Shown piece after piece: positions 31,625-41,981 of a stretch of 64,000 nt of DNA. Position 1 is the stretch's first letter. Each line of letters begins with the position of its first letter. The position numbers and the translations under genes were made by a program. Source of the stretch: Bagarius yarrelli (taxonomy: Eukaryota > Chordata > Actinopteri > Siluriformes > Sisoridae); the NCBI GenBank assembly GCA_005784505.1, contig VCAZ01000045.1, positions 1,989,501-2,053,500 on the forward strand, written 5' to 3'. The notes beneath the pieces were generated by a model. It did not search any database. It was not told the DNA's origin and saw nothing but the letters and a program-made list of their open reading frames with translations.

Positions 31625-32205
31625 AGGCTGACCATTGTTAACTGTCAGAATACCTACAGTGGGCACATGAGCCTCCAAACTGGACCATGGAGAAATGTCA
31701 GACGGTGGCCTTGTCTTATTTATTCTGTTCTACTTTACCTCATGTGAATGGCTGCGTCTGTGTGTGTGTTGCATATTTAGAAATGACATAGCACCAGGAT
31801 GCACTATAGGAAGTTGTCAAGCCAGTGAAGAAAGTGTGATACTCTGGAAAATGATCTGCTGGGAAACTCCTGGGTTTTGGCAGTCATGTAAATGTTACTT
31901 TGACAACCTAAACAGACCAAGACTTGGTTGCAGTCTGATCATGGTAGCGATATTTCCTAATGTCAGTGGCCTCTTCTAGCAGAAGAATTTGGTCCGTCAA
32001 TCTGCAAACCCTGTTCAGGAATGGTTTGAGAAACATGGCAGTGTTTAAGGTGCCTTAATTTCCCTACATCTCAGTCCGATTGAGAATCTGTGATATTTGC
32101 TGGCCAAACAAAGAATTATGCACCACTTCACATTTAAAGGATCTGCTGCTAACATCCTGGTGCCAAAAACCACAGCAGTGGTCTAAGTCTACGTTTTAAC
32201 AAGGC
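31625..32205 (+). pseudogene. Fossil Tc1-like transposase (DDE family), sense
   Basis: ACAGTGGGCACATGAGCCTC, GATAGCACC-like ATAGCACCAGGATGCACTAT, CTGCTGGGAAACTCCTGGGT and AGGAATGGTTTGAGAAACAT lie in the same order as in Tc1-like transposases: the stretch before the first catalytic aspartate region, the CWET motif, the G-L-F-Q-type segment and the E-W-F-E segment. GATCTGCTGCTAACATCCTG plus GTGCCAAAAACCACAGCA mark the C-terminal part. Frameshifts, stops and a deletion around the second D make it non-functional. A 94-codon stretch (31695-31979) remains open. N-terminal DNA-binding part and 3' inverted repeat were not found. Confidence 0.75.
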
Positions 32206-33772
32206 AAAGCTGCTGCGTTGGCATTCAGGAATAATCAAATAGTTATTTCAGGAGAAGACCACCATTTTTAACAAAGTACCAAGTAGCAAAATGGTCATAT
32301 GACTAAAATTAGTCCAGCATAAGCCCTTTGACAATATTAGTGCACATGGCAACATGTCTTTATTTACTCCTGGCTAAGACACAGAGCTTGTGTCCCTAAG
32401 CTAAGATTAGACCAAAGATTGTATTGTCTGTCCTGAATTCTTCTTCTCCCAACCACAGATGACCATCAGCTACCTTTTACTTTCCAGGTGCCAGAATCAT
32501 ATGACTCCAGGCTTGTCCATGCGTTCTGTCCATTATTAATTGATGGCCAGGAGGTTGGTGTAAAAAAAAAAGTGTGTGAGATATTACTGAAAGGAGGGAT
32601 AATATTTCAGCTATTTCCCCTCTTTTTCTCGTTACCAGGCATTCAAAGACTTTAATGTGTTCTGACTTTGTGGCATTCTAAGCCGTAAAGAGGATTACAT
32701 GTGCAAATCCAAACAAAGCACCAGTGGTATGAAGAAGTACACCAAAGCGGTGGCCTGATATAGAAATAATTTTGCTGGGACATTCTGTACATAACCAATT
32801 TAACACTGCACATGTTCGACCAACTTTTGCTGTAGCCACTGCCGTTTGTTTCCCTGTAAACCAGATTTCACTAGCTATTTACTGTATTTTTGACAAATTA
32901 CCAGCAGCTGCACCGAATTTTCTAAATAAATACAGTAATGCCTTAATGTTCAGCAAAACAAGCTCAAGCATTACAGCAGAAATTGTTCTTTGCAAAAGCA
33001 GATCATAAGGAGAGAAATAAAGAGAACACGTGAAAGAGAGAGGAAGAAAGCGAGGGAAAATGATTGCTGCCTTGGCAGAATGCCATTATTGGCAGGAAGC
33101 AAAACAGAAGAAGAAAGTGGCATTTTTTACACGCCAAATGAATATGCATTTATGCTAACTAAATATGAGGACTGGGGATGAGCTGTAGATAGTAAGTGTG
33201 TGCTGAACCCAATCGACCTCAGTGATCATGCTGTGATGAGGTCCTTGGATGAAGCAAAAAAAAAAAACCCTGATTTGCTCCATCTTGCAATGCATCTAGC
33301 CATACTTACGCATTGTAAATTATGATTAATTCCCCCAATTTAATCTTCTTTTTGTCCTTTGGCACCAGCAAACTGATCCACCCTGCGAGTTTACGAATGC
33401 AGCTGCTTAAAATGTGATAAAAAATGAATGCTGACTGGCTTCTATCATTTTTTGTTGATTTTTTAGCATGCTTAGGACAGAAATGATGGGAGGTAGGCAC
33501 ATTCTACCTGCATTTCAGGGGTTTCCTTTGGGTTCTCTAGTTTAGTCTTGGTTGTCCACCATTTCGCTTTCAGAATCACTAAGGCTTCATGTTTGGATAG
33601 ACTAGATGAATAAATAGATAGATAAAAAAGATGGGTGTATGGATAAATGACTAGATGAACTTTTAAGTCTATAGATTAATAAAAGGAACAGGAACCTCAT
33701 TTCATTTCATATAAAAAGTCCTACTTCATCTAAGCAGGTCAAGATAATATTCATCCGTTCATCCATATATTG
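32206..33772. other. Unique sequence, no supported gene
   Basis: A long stretch without recognised repeats. Frames of 60-78 codons occur (for example 32772-33008) but show no domains. A short A-run lies near 33257-33268. Confidence 0.5.
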
Positions 33773-33960
33773 TCTTCTTCTTCTTTTTTCTTCTTTCGGC
33801 TGTTCACTTTTAGTGGTCGCTACAGCGAATTATCAGTCGCCACCCAACCCGATTCTCTACATCCTCTTCACTCACACCCACTAACTTCATGTCTTCATTT
33901 ATCACATTTATATACCTCCTCTTTGGTCTTCCTCTTTGCCTCCTGCCTGGTAGCTCCATT
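33773..33960 (-). mobile_element. RTE-like LINE 3' end, antisense
   Basis: On the minus strand the frame reads through residues of the type GRPKRRYINVINEDMKLVGV, then EEDVENRV.W and IRCSDH followed by a stop. This is the C-terminal signature found in RTE-class LINE reverse transcriptases of fish. The element ends in a GAA-rich tail (33773-33798 on the plus strand is CTT-rich). Only the last about 55 codons remain, a typical 5'-truncated insertion. Confidence 0.7.
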
Positions 33961-33961
33961 T

Positions 33962-34250
33962 CTAATCATCCATATATTCTCTATACCCGCTTATTCCTAA
34001 TCAGGATCACTGGGATCTGCTGGAGTCTACCCCCCAAAAGGCAGGGGTCACCCTGAAACGCTCGCCAGTCCATCACAGGGCCACACACACTCTAACATAC
34101 TGTTTAAAACCGCAGTACCCGGAGTAAACTCACGCAAGCACAGGGAGAAAATACAAACTTCACAATGAAAGGTGCCCGCTGGGGATATGAACCCGGAACC
34201 TTCTTGCTGTAAGACAACAGTGCCAACAACTAAGCCACCGTGCTGCCCTA
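33962..34250 (-). repeat. Dispersed SINE-like repeat, antisense, near full length
   Basis: From the tail CTATACCCGCTTATTCCTAA through CTGCTGGAGTCTACC, GCCAGTCCATCACAGGG, GTAAACTCACGCAAGCACAG to the B-box side ATGAACCCGGAACC and head AAGCCACCGTGCTGCCC. It directly abuts the RTE-like fragment. Confidence 0.85.
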
Positions 34251-34626
34251 AGCTAACAATTAATCAGGTGGTTAACAATTGTTTTTTTAATTACTGTCCA
34301 TAAACTTGATGGCTTGATGATACAGTCTCGTGTTTGGGATGCAGGGTATGGCATTGTGCAGGAATACCTGCGAATGAGGAGCTGATCTTTTTTGCAAATC
34401 GGCACAAGTCATAGAGTTTTACGCCACAGTCATTACACTTTAACTACATAAGTAACGTGACAAGCCAAAGTTATCACATTACCTATCATCTATAGCGTGG
34501 ATAACACAGTTCTGTTGACACAAAGGGGTCAGATCTCTGAACCAATCTATAGCTTGAATCAAATTTCACCAACAATACCAAATTGTGGGCTTGACTAATT
34601 TATTATTTTTAAAAATAACATGACAG
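34251..34626. other. Unique sequence
   Basis: No gene or repeat recognised. Confidence 0.5.
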
Positions 34627-34780
34627 TACATTTTTGCAACTGCCCTTATCTACTATTTATCTGATTTTTGTATTCAACTAAGCAAATGGAGGTTAAGGGC
34701 CATTTTCACTGACCCGACAGCGGCATCTTGGCGTGTTGGGGATTAAACCCATGATCATCCAATCAGTTCTCCAACAACTT
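34627..34780 (-). mobile_element. V-SINE-like SINE, antisense, diverged
   Basis: CAACTGCCCTTATCTACTAT, AACTAAGCAAATGGAGGTTA AGGGCC and GGGGATTAAACCCATGATC follow the family order. Core heavily diverged. Confidence 0.7.
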
Positions 34781-34916
34781 TTGTTGACATTTGTTGATTA
34801 GTCAAATAATGAGATAAGGAAATAAGAAAAATAACTCGCCATTGAGCAAGGATGGTCTACTGTTTCGACCATGTTGTTTAACATTTGAGTAGTCAGTCTG
34901 ACGCAGATTTTGAATT

Positions 34917-35099
34917 GTATATTTACAGCATTTGGCAAACGTTCTTATCCAGAGCGACTTACATTTATCTCATTTATACAACTGAGCAATTGGGGGTTAA
35001 GGGCCTTGCTAACAGTTGTGGCTTGGTGGAGCTGGGAATCGAACCCACAATCTTCAGGTTTGTAGTTCAACACCTTAACCATGAGCCACCACTTCCCCT
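34917..35099 (-). mobile_element. V-SINE-like tRNA SINE, antisense, full length
   Basis: GGCAAACGTTCTTATCCAGA GCGACTTACATT tail, GAGCAATTGGGGGTTAAGG core (with an 11-14 base deletion after CTTGCT), GCTGGGAATCGAACCC B-box side, AACACCTTAACCATGAGCCA CC head. The 99-codon plus-strand frame covering it is repeat-derived. It lies about 135 bases from another antisense copy. Confidence 0.9.
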
Positions 35100-36326
35100 T
35101 CACTTATTTAATGGAAAAAAAGCTCATTTTAGAGACAAGATTGGATTTAAATACCCCTCCAAACTAGGGAACCACCACACTTAGATTATAATACTGTTGA
35201 CAAAAGGATCTGTATGGTTCTAAAAGTGAATCTAAAGAAGTTTCAGTCAGAAGAACGATGCAGCATCTGGCACTTCAACCTCCAATCAAGTTTCTCTCTT
35301 CAATCTTCACAGACACTCTTGTCCCATACTTCAGCTAGCTTGTGCCGCCTTGTAACAAATCACAATCATTGTAACTTGACTCGTAAAAAAAAAAAAAGTA
35401 CACACTCTAGGAGAGGATCGGTTGGACTGCATAGCCTGCGTGGCTTCTCGAACCTTTTCTCGAACAACAAGCATTCCATTCGGCTCAAAGTCCTTCAAAG
35501 TTATGCAACTCAGTCAACATGCTTTTATTTTCTTTATCTGGGACTCTTCATTCCATTGACTTGTTATTTTTGATTTGTGCAACAGCTGGAAGTCAATGCT
35601 GGAGAGTTCTTGGAATATGTCGGTGATTTCTAAAGTAATACTTAAAGACTCTTAGTTAAAGTTTGCTGCCCATCATTTCTCTGAGCAGCTAAATTACATA
35701 GAAATGGCAAGTTCAGGTGAACAAATTATAGCTGAACTTTTCAACCAGTGAACTAATCAAGCAGCCAGCGCTGAAATTTGCTCACATCTTAAATAGCAAG
35801 CTATCCACATGCATGTGCTTTAAGCTGTCTTTTAACCTGTCAGGCTTTAAAAATATAGAGAATCGATCCATGTCATCCTTTCTTTTTGACTATTAGGTGC
35901 AGCGTTGAATGGTCCATACGATTGAGGAGAAATCTACATAACCTTAGCATTAAGCTTTATGACAGGGATATGAGAGCGATTTTAATTTACATTTTTTTCA
36001 TTTCCATATGTGTGGTTGTTTCTGTTACTGTTTTCCGTATAACAAAGAAATAATATAAATATAGATATAGATGATTATAAGTATGTCTGGTAGTTTTTAT
36101 CTAATATGCATATATAAAGGTTTATCAAAGATATAGCAAAAATGTTTCCTTTCATTTTTGAATATATTTTTGAGGTATTTTTTAATAGACTATATGCTTT
36201 GAAACTAGTTCTACTTTTATGTTCGATCAAGTATATTTCCTATATTGTGTAAACAGGAATGTGACATATAGAGTAACAGGAAGTAAAGTAAATTGTGTTC
36301 TCCAAAACTTTTTTAAATTCGGTAGA
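35100..36326. other. Unique sequence, no supported gene
   Basis: A 119-codon frame (35214-35573) shows no recognisable domain and contains a lysine run encoded by an A tract. AT content rises after 35950. Confidence 0.5.

Positions 36327-36358
<32 letters not shown>
36327..36358. repeat. (GATA)n microsatellite
   Basis: About eight ATAG units. Confidence 0.95.
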
Positions 36359-36359
<1 letters not shown>

Positions 36360-36455
36360 GGTGCTATATACCCGTCTAATGTATGCGATCCTATATACCT
36401 GATATATATGTATATATAAAGATGGATGGATGATTGGATAGATATAAAAAATAGA

Positions 36456-36456
36456 C

Positions 36457-36502
<46 letters not shown>

Positions 36503-36515
36503 CCAGCCAGCCAGC
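36456..36515. repeat. (GATA)n to (AGCC)n compound microsatellite
   Basis: About 11 AGAT units change directly into three AGCC units. A 114-codon antisense frame reads both arrays and is artefactual. Confidence 0.95.
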
Positions 36516-36785
36516 CTGCCTTTATGGGTCCAGCAGAGGCAGGTTTTTTTGATTCTGGGATTTGAAATCATGACCTTGTCTTCTCCTCAACCTTTCGCTT
36601 GTATGAACCTGTACTGTGCTAAAAAACTTTTTATTAGCTATTTTAACAACTTTGTACTTTATCCTAGCTTGTTGTAGCATCGCTATCAATGTAAGTCCAG
36701 TGATGCACTGAGATAAAGCTTACTATTAGAAAGCCTTATTGATTTTCAGCATTGGATAATTCAACTCTGGATGTAAGCTACACAC
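36516..36785. other. Unique sequence
   Basis: No feature recognised. Confidence 0.5.
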
Positions 36786-36821
36786 TGTAAATACTTTTTC
36801 CTCAATCCTGCTTGCCGTCAG

Positions 36822-36895
36822 CGTGAAAGATGGAAGCACCCACAACAATGGCTATTCCCTGCTCTGTGAATGCAGCTGAGTACTCGACGTACCAG
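36822..36895 (+). CDS. Weak candidate small first coding exon (not a confirmed gene)
   Basis: A pyrimidine-rich acceptor-like stretch ending CTTGCCGTCAG is followed by AAAGATGG, an ATG in good context (A at -3, G at +4), and 22 codons (MEAPTTMAIPCSVNAAEYST YQ) that end at a good splice donor, CAG|GTAAAC (36894 onwards). The frame is not repeat-derived. No adjoining exon is recognisable and the peptide is not one I know, so chance is quite possible. The frame does not stop at the donor but continues to 37036. Confidence 0.15.
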
Positions 36896-37430
36896 GTAAA
36901 CTTTTTTAAAGAGATAAAGTGTAATTCACAAATAGAAGATATTTCGGTCAATACATTGAGGTGTATTTTTTTGGAAAACGTAAAACTGCCTGAAAGCAGA
37001 CACATTAAGATCATGTGCTGGGCTGCCAAGCTATAATTGAGGAAATTTATCCTACAACTGGCCAGTTAGAATAAAAAAAAAAAAAAACCTCCCATCCAAG
37101 TGTGACTCATTCTCGTTACACCCTTTTAAATGCGTAACCTGCAAGGACAGGCCTGAATCAGGTCTAAACAGATAAAAAAAGCCTAGTCAGTGTCATCATT
37201 TGAACAATTTAGTTTCATATTTAAGTTGCTTTTTAACTTTTTCACTGCAAAGATCTTATATAAGGCTACAATAATGCTTTGTTAATATTTGGAAATAAAT
37301 CGGATTTGAGTTCAATACATGCTTTAGCGATCGCCCTGGAAACGGACAGATTGAATTTTAACATGTCAATGCAACTCGTATGTCACAGAATCAATGGCAC
37401 ATGGACACCAACAGCGCTCTATGTACCCAA
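36896..37430. other. Unique sequence
   Basis: An A-run lies at about 37073-37087. Nothing else recognised. Confidence 0.5.
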
Positions 37431-37771
37431 GATGGATGGATGGATGGATGGATGAATGAATGGACGGACGGATGGAAGGGTGGGTGGATGGAGAGATAGA
37501 TAGATAGATAGATACATACATACATACATACACATGGGTGCATAGATAGATAGATAGATACATACATACATACATACATACACATGGGTGCATACTGATA
37601 GATAGATAGATACATACATACATACATACATACATACATACACATGGGTGCATAGATAGATAGATAGCTAGATAGCTAGATAGATACATACATACATACA
37701 TACATTGATAGTTACATAGATATGGGTGCCTAGACAGACAGATAGATAGATAGATAGATAGATAGATATAC

Positions 37772-37811
<40 letters not shown>
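37431..37811. repeat. Complex tetranucleotide array with higher-order structure
   Basis: (GGAT)n and variants at 37433-37490, then alternating blocks of (GATA)n and (CATA)n separated by a recurring CACATGGGTGCATA (near 37531, 37581 and 37641), and finally (GATT)n at 37775-37808. The GATA-CATA-spacer unit recurs roughly every 50-65 bases. Antisense frames of 74-191 codons here (Y/C/M/S-rich) are artefacts of the repeats. Confidence 0.95.
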
Positions 37812-38356
37812 GACCTGCAATGTAAATGCGACCTAAAACAGCCGATAAAGGTAGGAATATATACCTCCAACAGATTTCTAACACTTCCATATATTTCTCA
37901 TTATTTTTAATTGAAGCTGAGGAGCCATTTAGATTTAGCATAAAAGCTTCAAAACCATTAAACCCTGAATGCTAATAAGACGAAGTGGAAGGGAATTTTT
38001 TATAGGAGCAGATTTGCTTAAGCATTCTACAGGAAAGCCTCTATGATGGCAGAACAGCTCTGTTTAAGATCCCCAGACTTGTATTGAAGCTGTCTGGATA
38101 TGAAGAGCCCTTAAAGAAATCTGACCCTTTAAGTAAAGATGGCCGGCCTCTTTAGATATTATGACAGAAATATTCTTTGAGGCAGCATGCTCGGCTTAGT
38201 TTAATATCCTAAATGCACTACAGAGCTTGCTTAATTTCCTCCTCAGATATGCAGCCATCCGATGCTGTCACTGTATCTGTGTGTTCCCGGTGGGTTGGGG
38301 TGGAGAATATTGCACTGGCATCGCTGAATAGCTTCTCTGTGCATGGCACTGAGGTT
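37812..38356. other. Unique sequence; 38215-38350 has enhancer-like texture
   Basis: No gene seen. The part up to the GT tract is balanced in composition and repeat-free. Confidence 0.4.
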
Positions 38357-38414
38357 TGTGTGTGTGTGTGTGTGTGTGAAAGAGCGAGGGAGTGAGCATG
38401 TGTGTGTGTGTGTG
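38357..38414. repeat. Two (TG)n tracts
   Basis: TG runs at 38357-38378 and 38399-38414, separated by a GA-rich spacer. They generate several overlapping spurious frames. Confidence 0.95.
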
Positions 38415-38829
38415 AGAGACATGAGCATGACTCACTCTGTATTTTCTATTGACTCGACAAGCCTGCGTCATCAGCTATCTCGTATGCACAGAATCCAATA
38501 CGGCAACTGTTTGCAAGTGCTCTTGGCTAAGACAAGCGTTTCAGTGTGTGTTTTAAATATTCGTTCACCTCGATAACAGCGTTTACAATACAGCCTTCTG
38601 GATTGTAGATTAATTTCTAGAGAAGGCAACTATTCACTAAGTGAACGGGTTTGTGTGTGTTGCGATCTTCACCCAAGCATTGATAAATGAATCCAAATCC
38701 TGTACACTATAATGCAACAGTGATATAAGAAAATCAGCAAAAAAACATCTGGATGTTTGGAATTTAGAATTGTATTATTATTTTTTTTTTTTATATTGTC
38801 TGAGAGGAGGAAGCAGTGGCACATTTGTA
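38415..38829. other. Unique sequence
   Basis: No gene recognised; T-rich run near 38779-38792. Confidence 0.5.
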
Positions 38830-39110
38830 TAATTTTCGAATGTTGAGAAACACGTCTTATCCACATCTATGCATGAGCGTCGGCAGAGCGGAGGCGTGCA
38901 GGCTGAGCCGGATCCTGAATGCCGCACTGACAATGAAGCTTGGAGGGACTTCAAGGTCACACCGCAGAGAGCTCTATGAATGAGAGAGGGAGAGGAAGAA
39001 AAAGAAAAGAGAAAGGGTTGGGGGGGTGAGGGAAGAGTGAAAGAGCAACGCGAGCTGGAGGCAAAACGCAGATTCGCCATGCGATGCTTGCATATCAAGT
39101 TGCTGCTCTG
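38830..39110. promoter_or_regulatory. Candidate GC-richer regulatory segment
   Basis: Contains a perfect TCAAGGTCA (38951-38959), an ERR/SF-1 type nuclear-receptor site, within GC-richer unique sequence (CGGCAGAGCGGAGGCG). It is followed by a purine-rich tract with a possible G-quadruplex at 39015-39032. A 106-codon antisense frame across it is pyrimidine-tract-derived. Confidence 0.25.
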
Positions 39111-39179
39111 TGTTTAAATTAAGAAGGCAAGCGAAAATTGCAAACTACCGTAGTTTTTTTTTTTGAGCTATTCTTCTCC

Positions 39180-39370
39180 AGGTTACCAAACCCTAGCCAA
39201 TCGAGCACAAACATGGCAATTACAGTTTACTCAATACTGACTTAATTAGCTTCTGCATAATATTCACTGCAAAATAAAACAAAGGGGATGCAATTTATGG
39301 CCTAATTTGTGACTAATTTGGACCATCTGGTTTTAGCGGCACACAGAGTGACAGGTATTCCCTTTTCCTA
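39180..39370. promoter_or_regulatory. Candidate conserved non-coding element
   Basis: Repeat-free, with AGCCAATCGAG, GGCAATTACAG, TTAATTAG (39242-39249) and GGCCTAATTTG within 110 bases. This density of TAAT-type cores suggests an enhancer, untested. Confidence 0.3.
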
Positions 39371-39661
39371 TATTATCTCGACTGTTTGCTCAGACTAGTG
39401 GAGCGGAACACCCCTGTGAATCTCACTTGCTCTTTCAAATCAGCCTGACTTCACTGTTCTGGATTCCTGCCTGCCTCCCATCGACCTTCCCACAGGTAAC
39501 ACTCCTGGCCTGGAGTCAAGGCCAACAAAGTACTCACTGTCCGGATCTTTCTGTGAAAAGGGCACTGACTATTTAAGCAGCATGGGCACTGCATTATAGA
39601 CACTTACTGGAGAAGTTCCACAGCAGCAATTCATTTAGGGTAAAACTTTTATATATTTGAT
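39371..39661. other. Unique sequence
   Basis: No gene or repeat recognised. Confidence 0.5.
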
Positions 39662-39957
39662 TTTTAGTGGTTAGCATTGTTGCCTTACAGCAAGAGGGCC
39701 TAGGTTCGATTCTCGGGCAGGAGTTTGCATGTTTGGGTAGGTTTACTCCGGGTGCTCCGTTTTCCTCCAAAAGCCCAAAAACGTATGTTAGGTTGATTGG
39801 TGATTCTAAATTGCCCATAGGAGTGAGTGTGTGTGGCCTGGTGATGAACTGGCGACCTGTCCAGGGTGTACCCCTCCTGCCTTTCGCCCTTATAGAGATG
39901 GCTCAAACAGGGCCCTGTGACCTGAATTAGGGAATAATTGGGTTTAGAAGAATAAAT
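39662..39957 (+). repeat. Dispersed SINE-like repeat, sense
   Basis: TTTTAGTGGTTAGCATTGTT (A-box-like), TAGGTTCGATTCTCGG (B-box-like), GGGTAGGTTTACTCCGGGTG, GTGATGAACTGGCGACCTGT, CCAGGGTGTACCCCTCCTGC and CCTGAATTAGGGAATAATTG. Overlapping frames of 68-87 codons are repeat-derived. Confidence 0.85.
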
Positions 39958-39964
39958 CTATTAT

Positions 39965-40190
39965 TTAATGATATATCCTCAGTTATGCCGCTAGCACTTT
40001 GGGGCCCTAGTACAGTTACTACTAATAAAACGGATCTTCGGGGGGGCCCCTCATCGTGCATGGGGTTCTTAAAATCGTCTTAACATTTTTCCCCTTTACA
40101 TGGTGTTCCTGCAAATGTTTTTTAATACTTTTGTATAGTCTAAAAGCAAATTTAATTCTGTATTCGCTTGTATTGTAGATGAATACACAC
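39965..40190 (+). repeat. G-rich dispersed repeat copy
   Basis: AATGATATATCCTCAGTTAT GCCGCTAGCA, GGGGCCCTAGTACAGTTACT, TTCGGGGGGGCCCCTCATCG and AGTCTAAAAGCAAATTTAAT are shared with 41530-41860. Confidence 0.8.
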
Positions 40191-40309
40191 CAGTCTGTTT
40201 TTCTCTCTAAACAATAATAGGAAAAAAATGTTTTAAATTCTAAAACTGTCCTAACAAGACATGGGAAGTTGCAAAATCAGACAGACGCCCTGACACTGGA
40301 GACTCTTGG

Positions 40310-40560
40310 TTCAATTTAATTGTATTTATATAGGTCTTCTAACAATAGGCAGTGTCTCAAATCAAATTTTCAAATTCAATATACAAATTTTAAAATAAAA
40401 TTCATATCTATTCACAAATAAACAAGCCTGCAGCCAGGGTATCAAGGAAAAAACTCCTTCAGATGATAATAGCAAGAAAGTTTTAAAAGAACCTAGACCC
40501 TAAAGAGAACCCATCTTTATCTGACTGACACTGGAGTGTGTGATTATACATCAGATAGTG
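40310..40560 (-). repeat. Dispersed repeat (tail family of 48158-48400), diverged, antisense
   Basis: TTCAATTTAATTGTATTTAT followed by AAGGAAAAAACTCCTTCAGA and AGAGAACCCATCTTTATCTG follows the antisense order of the family. Strongly diverged. Confidence 0.5.
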
Positions 40561-40689
40561 TCCTGTATACGTAGCCGAACAGAATTGTAACCAGAAGCTT
40601 TATAGCAACAACTCAGAGAGTATTAAACTACTTAGTAATCAGTGTTTCCACATAATAAAGAGCATCGTGCCTGAGTCTGAAGTTGGTTC

Positions 40690-40872
40690 GATATGAAAAT
40701 CAAAATTTTTAAAAATTAGCTTCGATGTCATAAGCTACTTTTGCCATGTTGCTGTAGCTTAGCTTGCTACATTTTCCAGAGAGGTAACTTTAGTGTAGTA
40801 AAGCTTCATTTAAAGTAGAGTAATTAATAGTTTAGCTTATTACATTTTACAAGTAACTTGCCCAACACTGGG
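40690..40872 (-). mobile_element. Possible hAT-like MITE end, antisense
   Basis: The right edge reads AAGTAACTTGCCCAACACTG, matching the reverse of a CAGTGTTGGGCAAGTTACTT terminus known from fish hAT-like elements. Inside are repeated GCTACATTTT and GTAACTTTA motifs. Left terminus not identified. Confidence 0.45.
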
Positions 40873-41346
40873 TACATCAACCCCATTTTAAGCAATCTGG
40901 TGTCAGATAGATCTGGTGTCTGTTTTCCTATACAAAATAAAACAACAATTATAGTGATCAACACTATATTGTTCTGTGTATCTATTTGTCCCCTTCAAGG
41001 GTCTTGGAAAAGTGTCATGGTGTAGGATCTGTCATGAAAGGGTGCTGCAATTTGCACTTATTTATTGTTTGCTCTTTGGAATGAAACTGAATGTCATGTT
41101 TCATCCTTCAGAAACTTTGCTATTGTTTAGACTCTATTAAGTTAAAATTTAAGCTACTCCAGGTTTTTTACACTCATTTTTTTTTTTTTTCAAACGTACA
41201 CGCTTGGATTGCTGATAATCGCTCCAAATGTAGCACGGCTGATAGCCAAGTGCCAGGGGAGCTCAGAGAGTAGCTCCTATCAGAAGCTGTTAGGAGTCAA
41301 ACTGTAAATAGATGATGGCGAAGGCCTGATAGTCTGGCTCCTGTTC
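40873..41346. other. Unique sequence
   Basis: A T-run lies near 41177-41190. No gene recognised. Confidence 0.5.
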
Positions 41347-41500
41347 GAGTCTACATCTTACTTTATCAGTCTCAATTAGCACACCGAAGTCTATTGTTGG
41401 GATTTTTGTTTCCACCTATACACATCTATTTATGTCTCATGACCAGCTGGGATAGTTGACATAAAAGTTTGGGAGTGTGTTTGGGTGTGTGAAGTGGGTA
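41347..41500. repeat. Direct repeat, copy 1
   Basis: AGTCTACATCTTACTTTATC through CACATCTATTTATGTCTCAT, CAGCTGGGATAGTTGACAT and TTGGGAGTGTGTTTGGGTGT recurs at 41818-41981 about 475 bases later. The copies are roughly 85-90 percent alike by eye. Confidence 0.85.
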
Positions 41501-41529
41501 TAGAAGACGAATGAATGAATCCATTATAT

Positions 41530-41860
41530 AATGATATATCCTCAGCGATGCCGCTAGCAATTTTAGGCCCAATGAAAGAATAAGAGGTTAGGCGTCCTAC
41601 CACACCCATTCCGCACTAAACATACTATTACATTACTGCTAGTACTGTTACTAATAATAAAACAGTTCTTTGGGGGGGCCCCCCATAGTCCATGGACCTT
41701 TAGAATCATCTTAACATTTCCCCCCATTTCCTGGCACCCTTGCACATCATACTTGCAACAATTAATATTAATAGTTTGTAAAGTCTAAAAGACAATTTAA
41801 TTCTGGAATTGCTTGTTAGAGTCTACATCTTATTTTATTAGTCACAATTAGCACACCGAA
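41530..41860 (+). repeat. G-rich dispersed repeat copy, between the direct repeats
   Basis: AATGATATATCCTCAGCGAT GCCGCTAGCA, CTTTGGGGGGGCCCCCCATA and AAAGTCTAAAAGACAATTTA match 39965-40190. Confidence 0.75.
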
Positions 41861-41981
41861 GTTTATTTCTAGGGGAAACATAGGAAATTGTTTTACCCTA
41901 AACACATCTATTTATGTCCCATGGCCAGCTGGGATACTTGACTTGAAAGTTTGGGAGTGTGTTTAGGTGTGTGAGTGGGTA
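41818..41981. repeat. Direct repeat, copy 2
   Basis: Counterpart of 41347-41500, with a short insertion (TAGGGGAAACATAGGAAATT) in the middle. Confidence 0.85.

Noticed and set aside
35214..35573. 119-codon frame
   Set aside because: No domain, and the frame crosses an A tract that encodes a lysine run.
37366..37941. Longest antisense frame, 191 codons, Y/C/M/S-rich
   Set aside because: It is produced by GATA, CATA and GATT arrays read in frame; the overlapping 74- and 84-codon frames have the same cause.
38308..38330. TATTGCACTGGCATCGCTG resembling the miR-25/92 seed
   Set aside because: Only the seed-like TATTGCAC agrees; the rest of the mature sequence and a precursor hairpin were not found.
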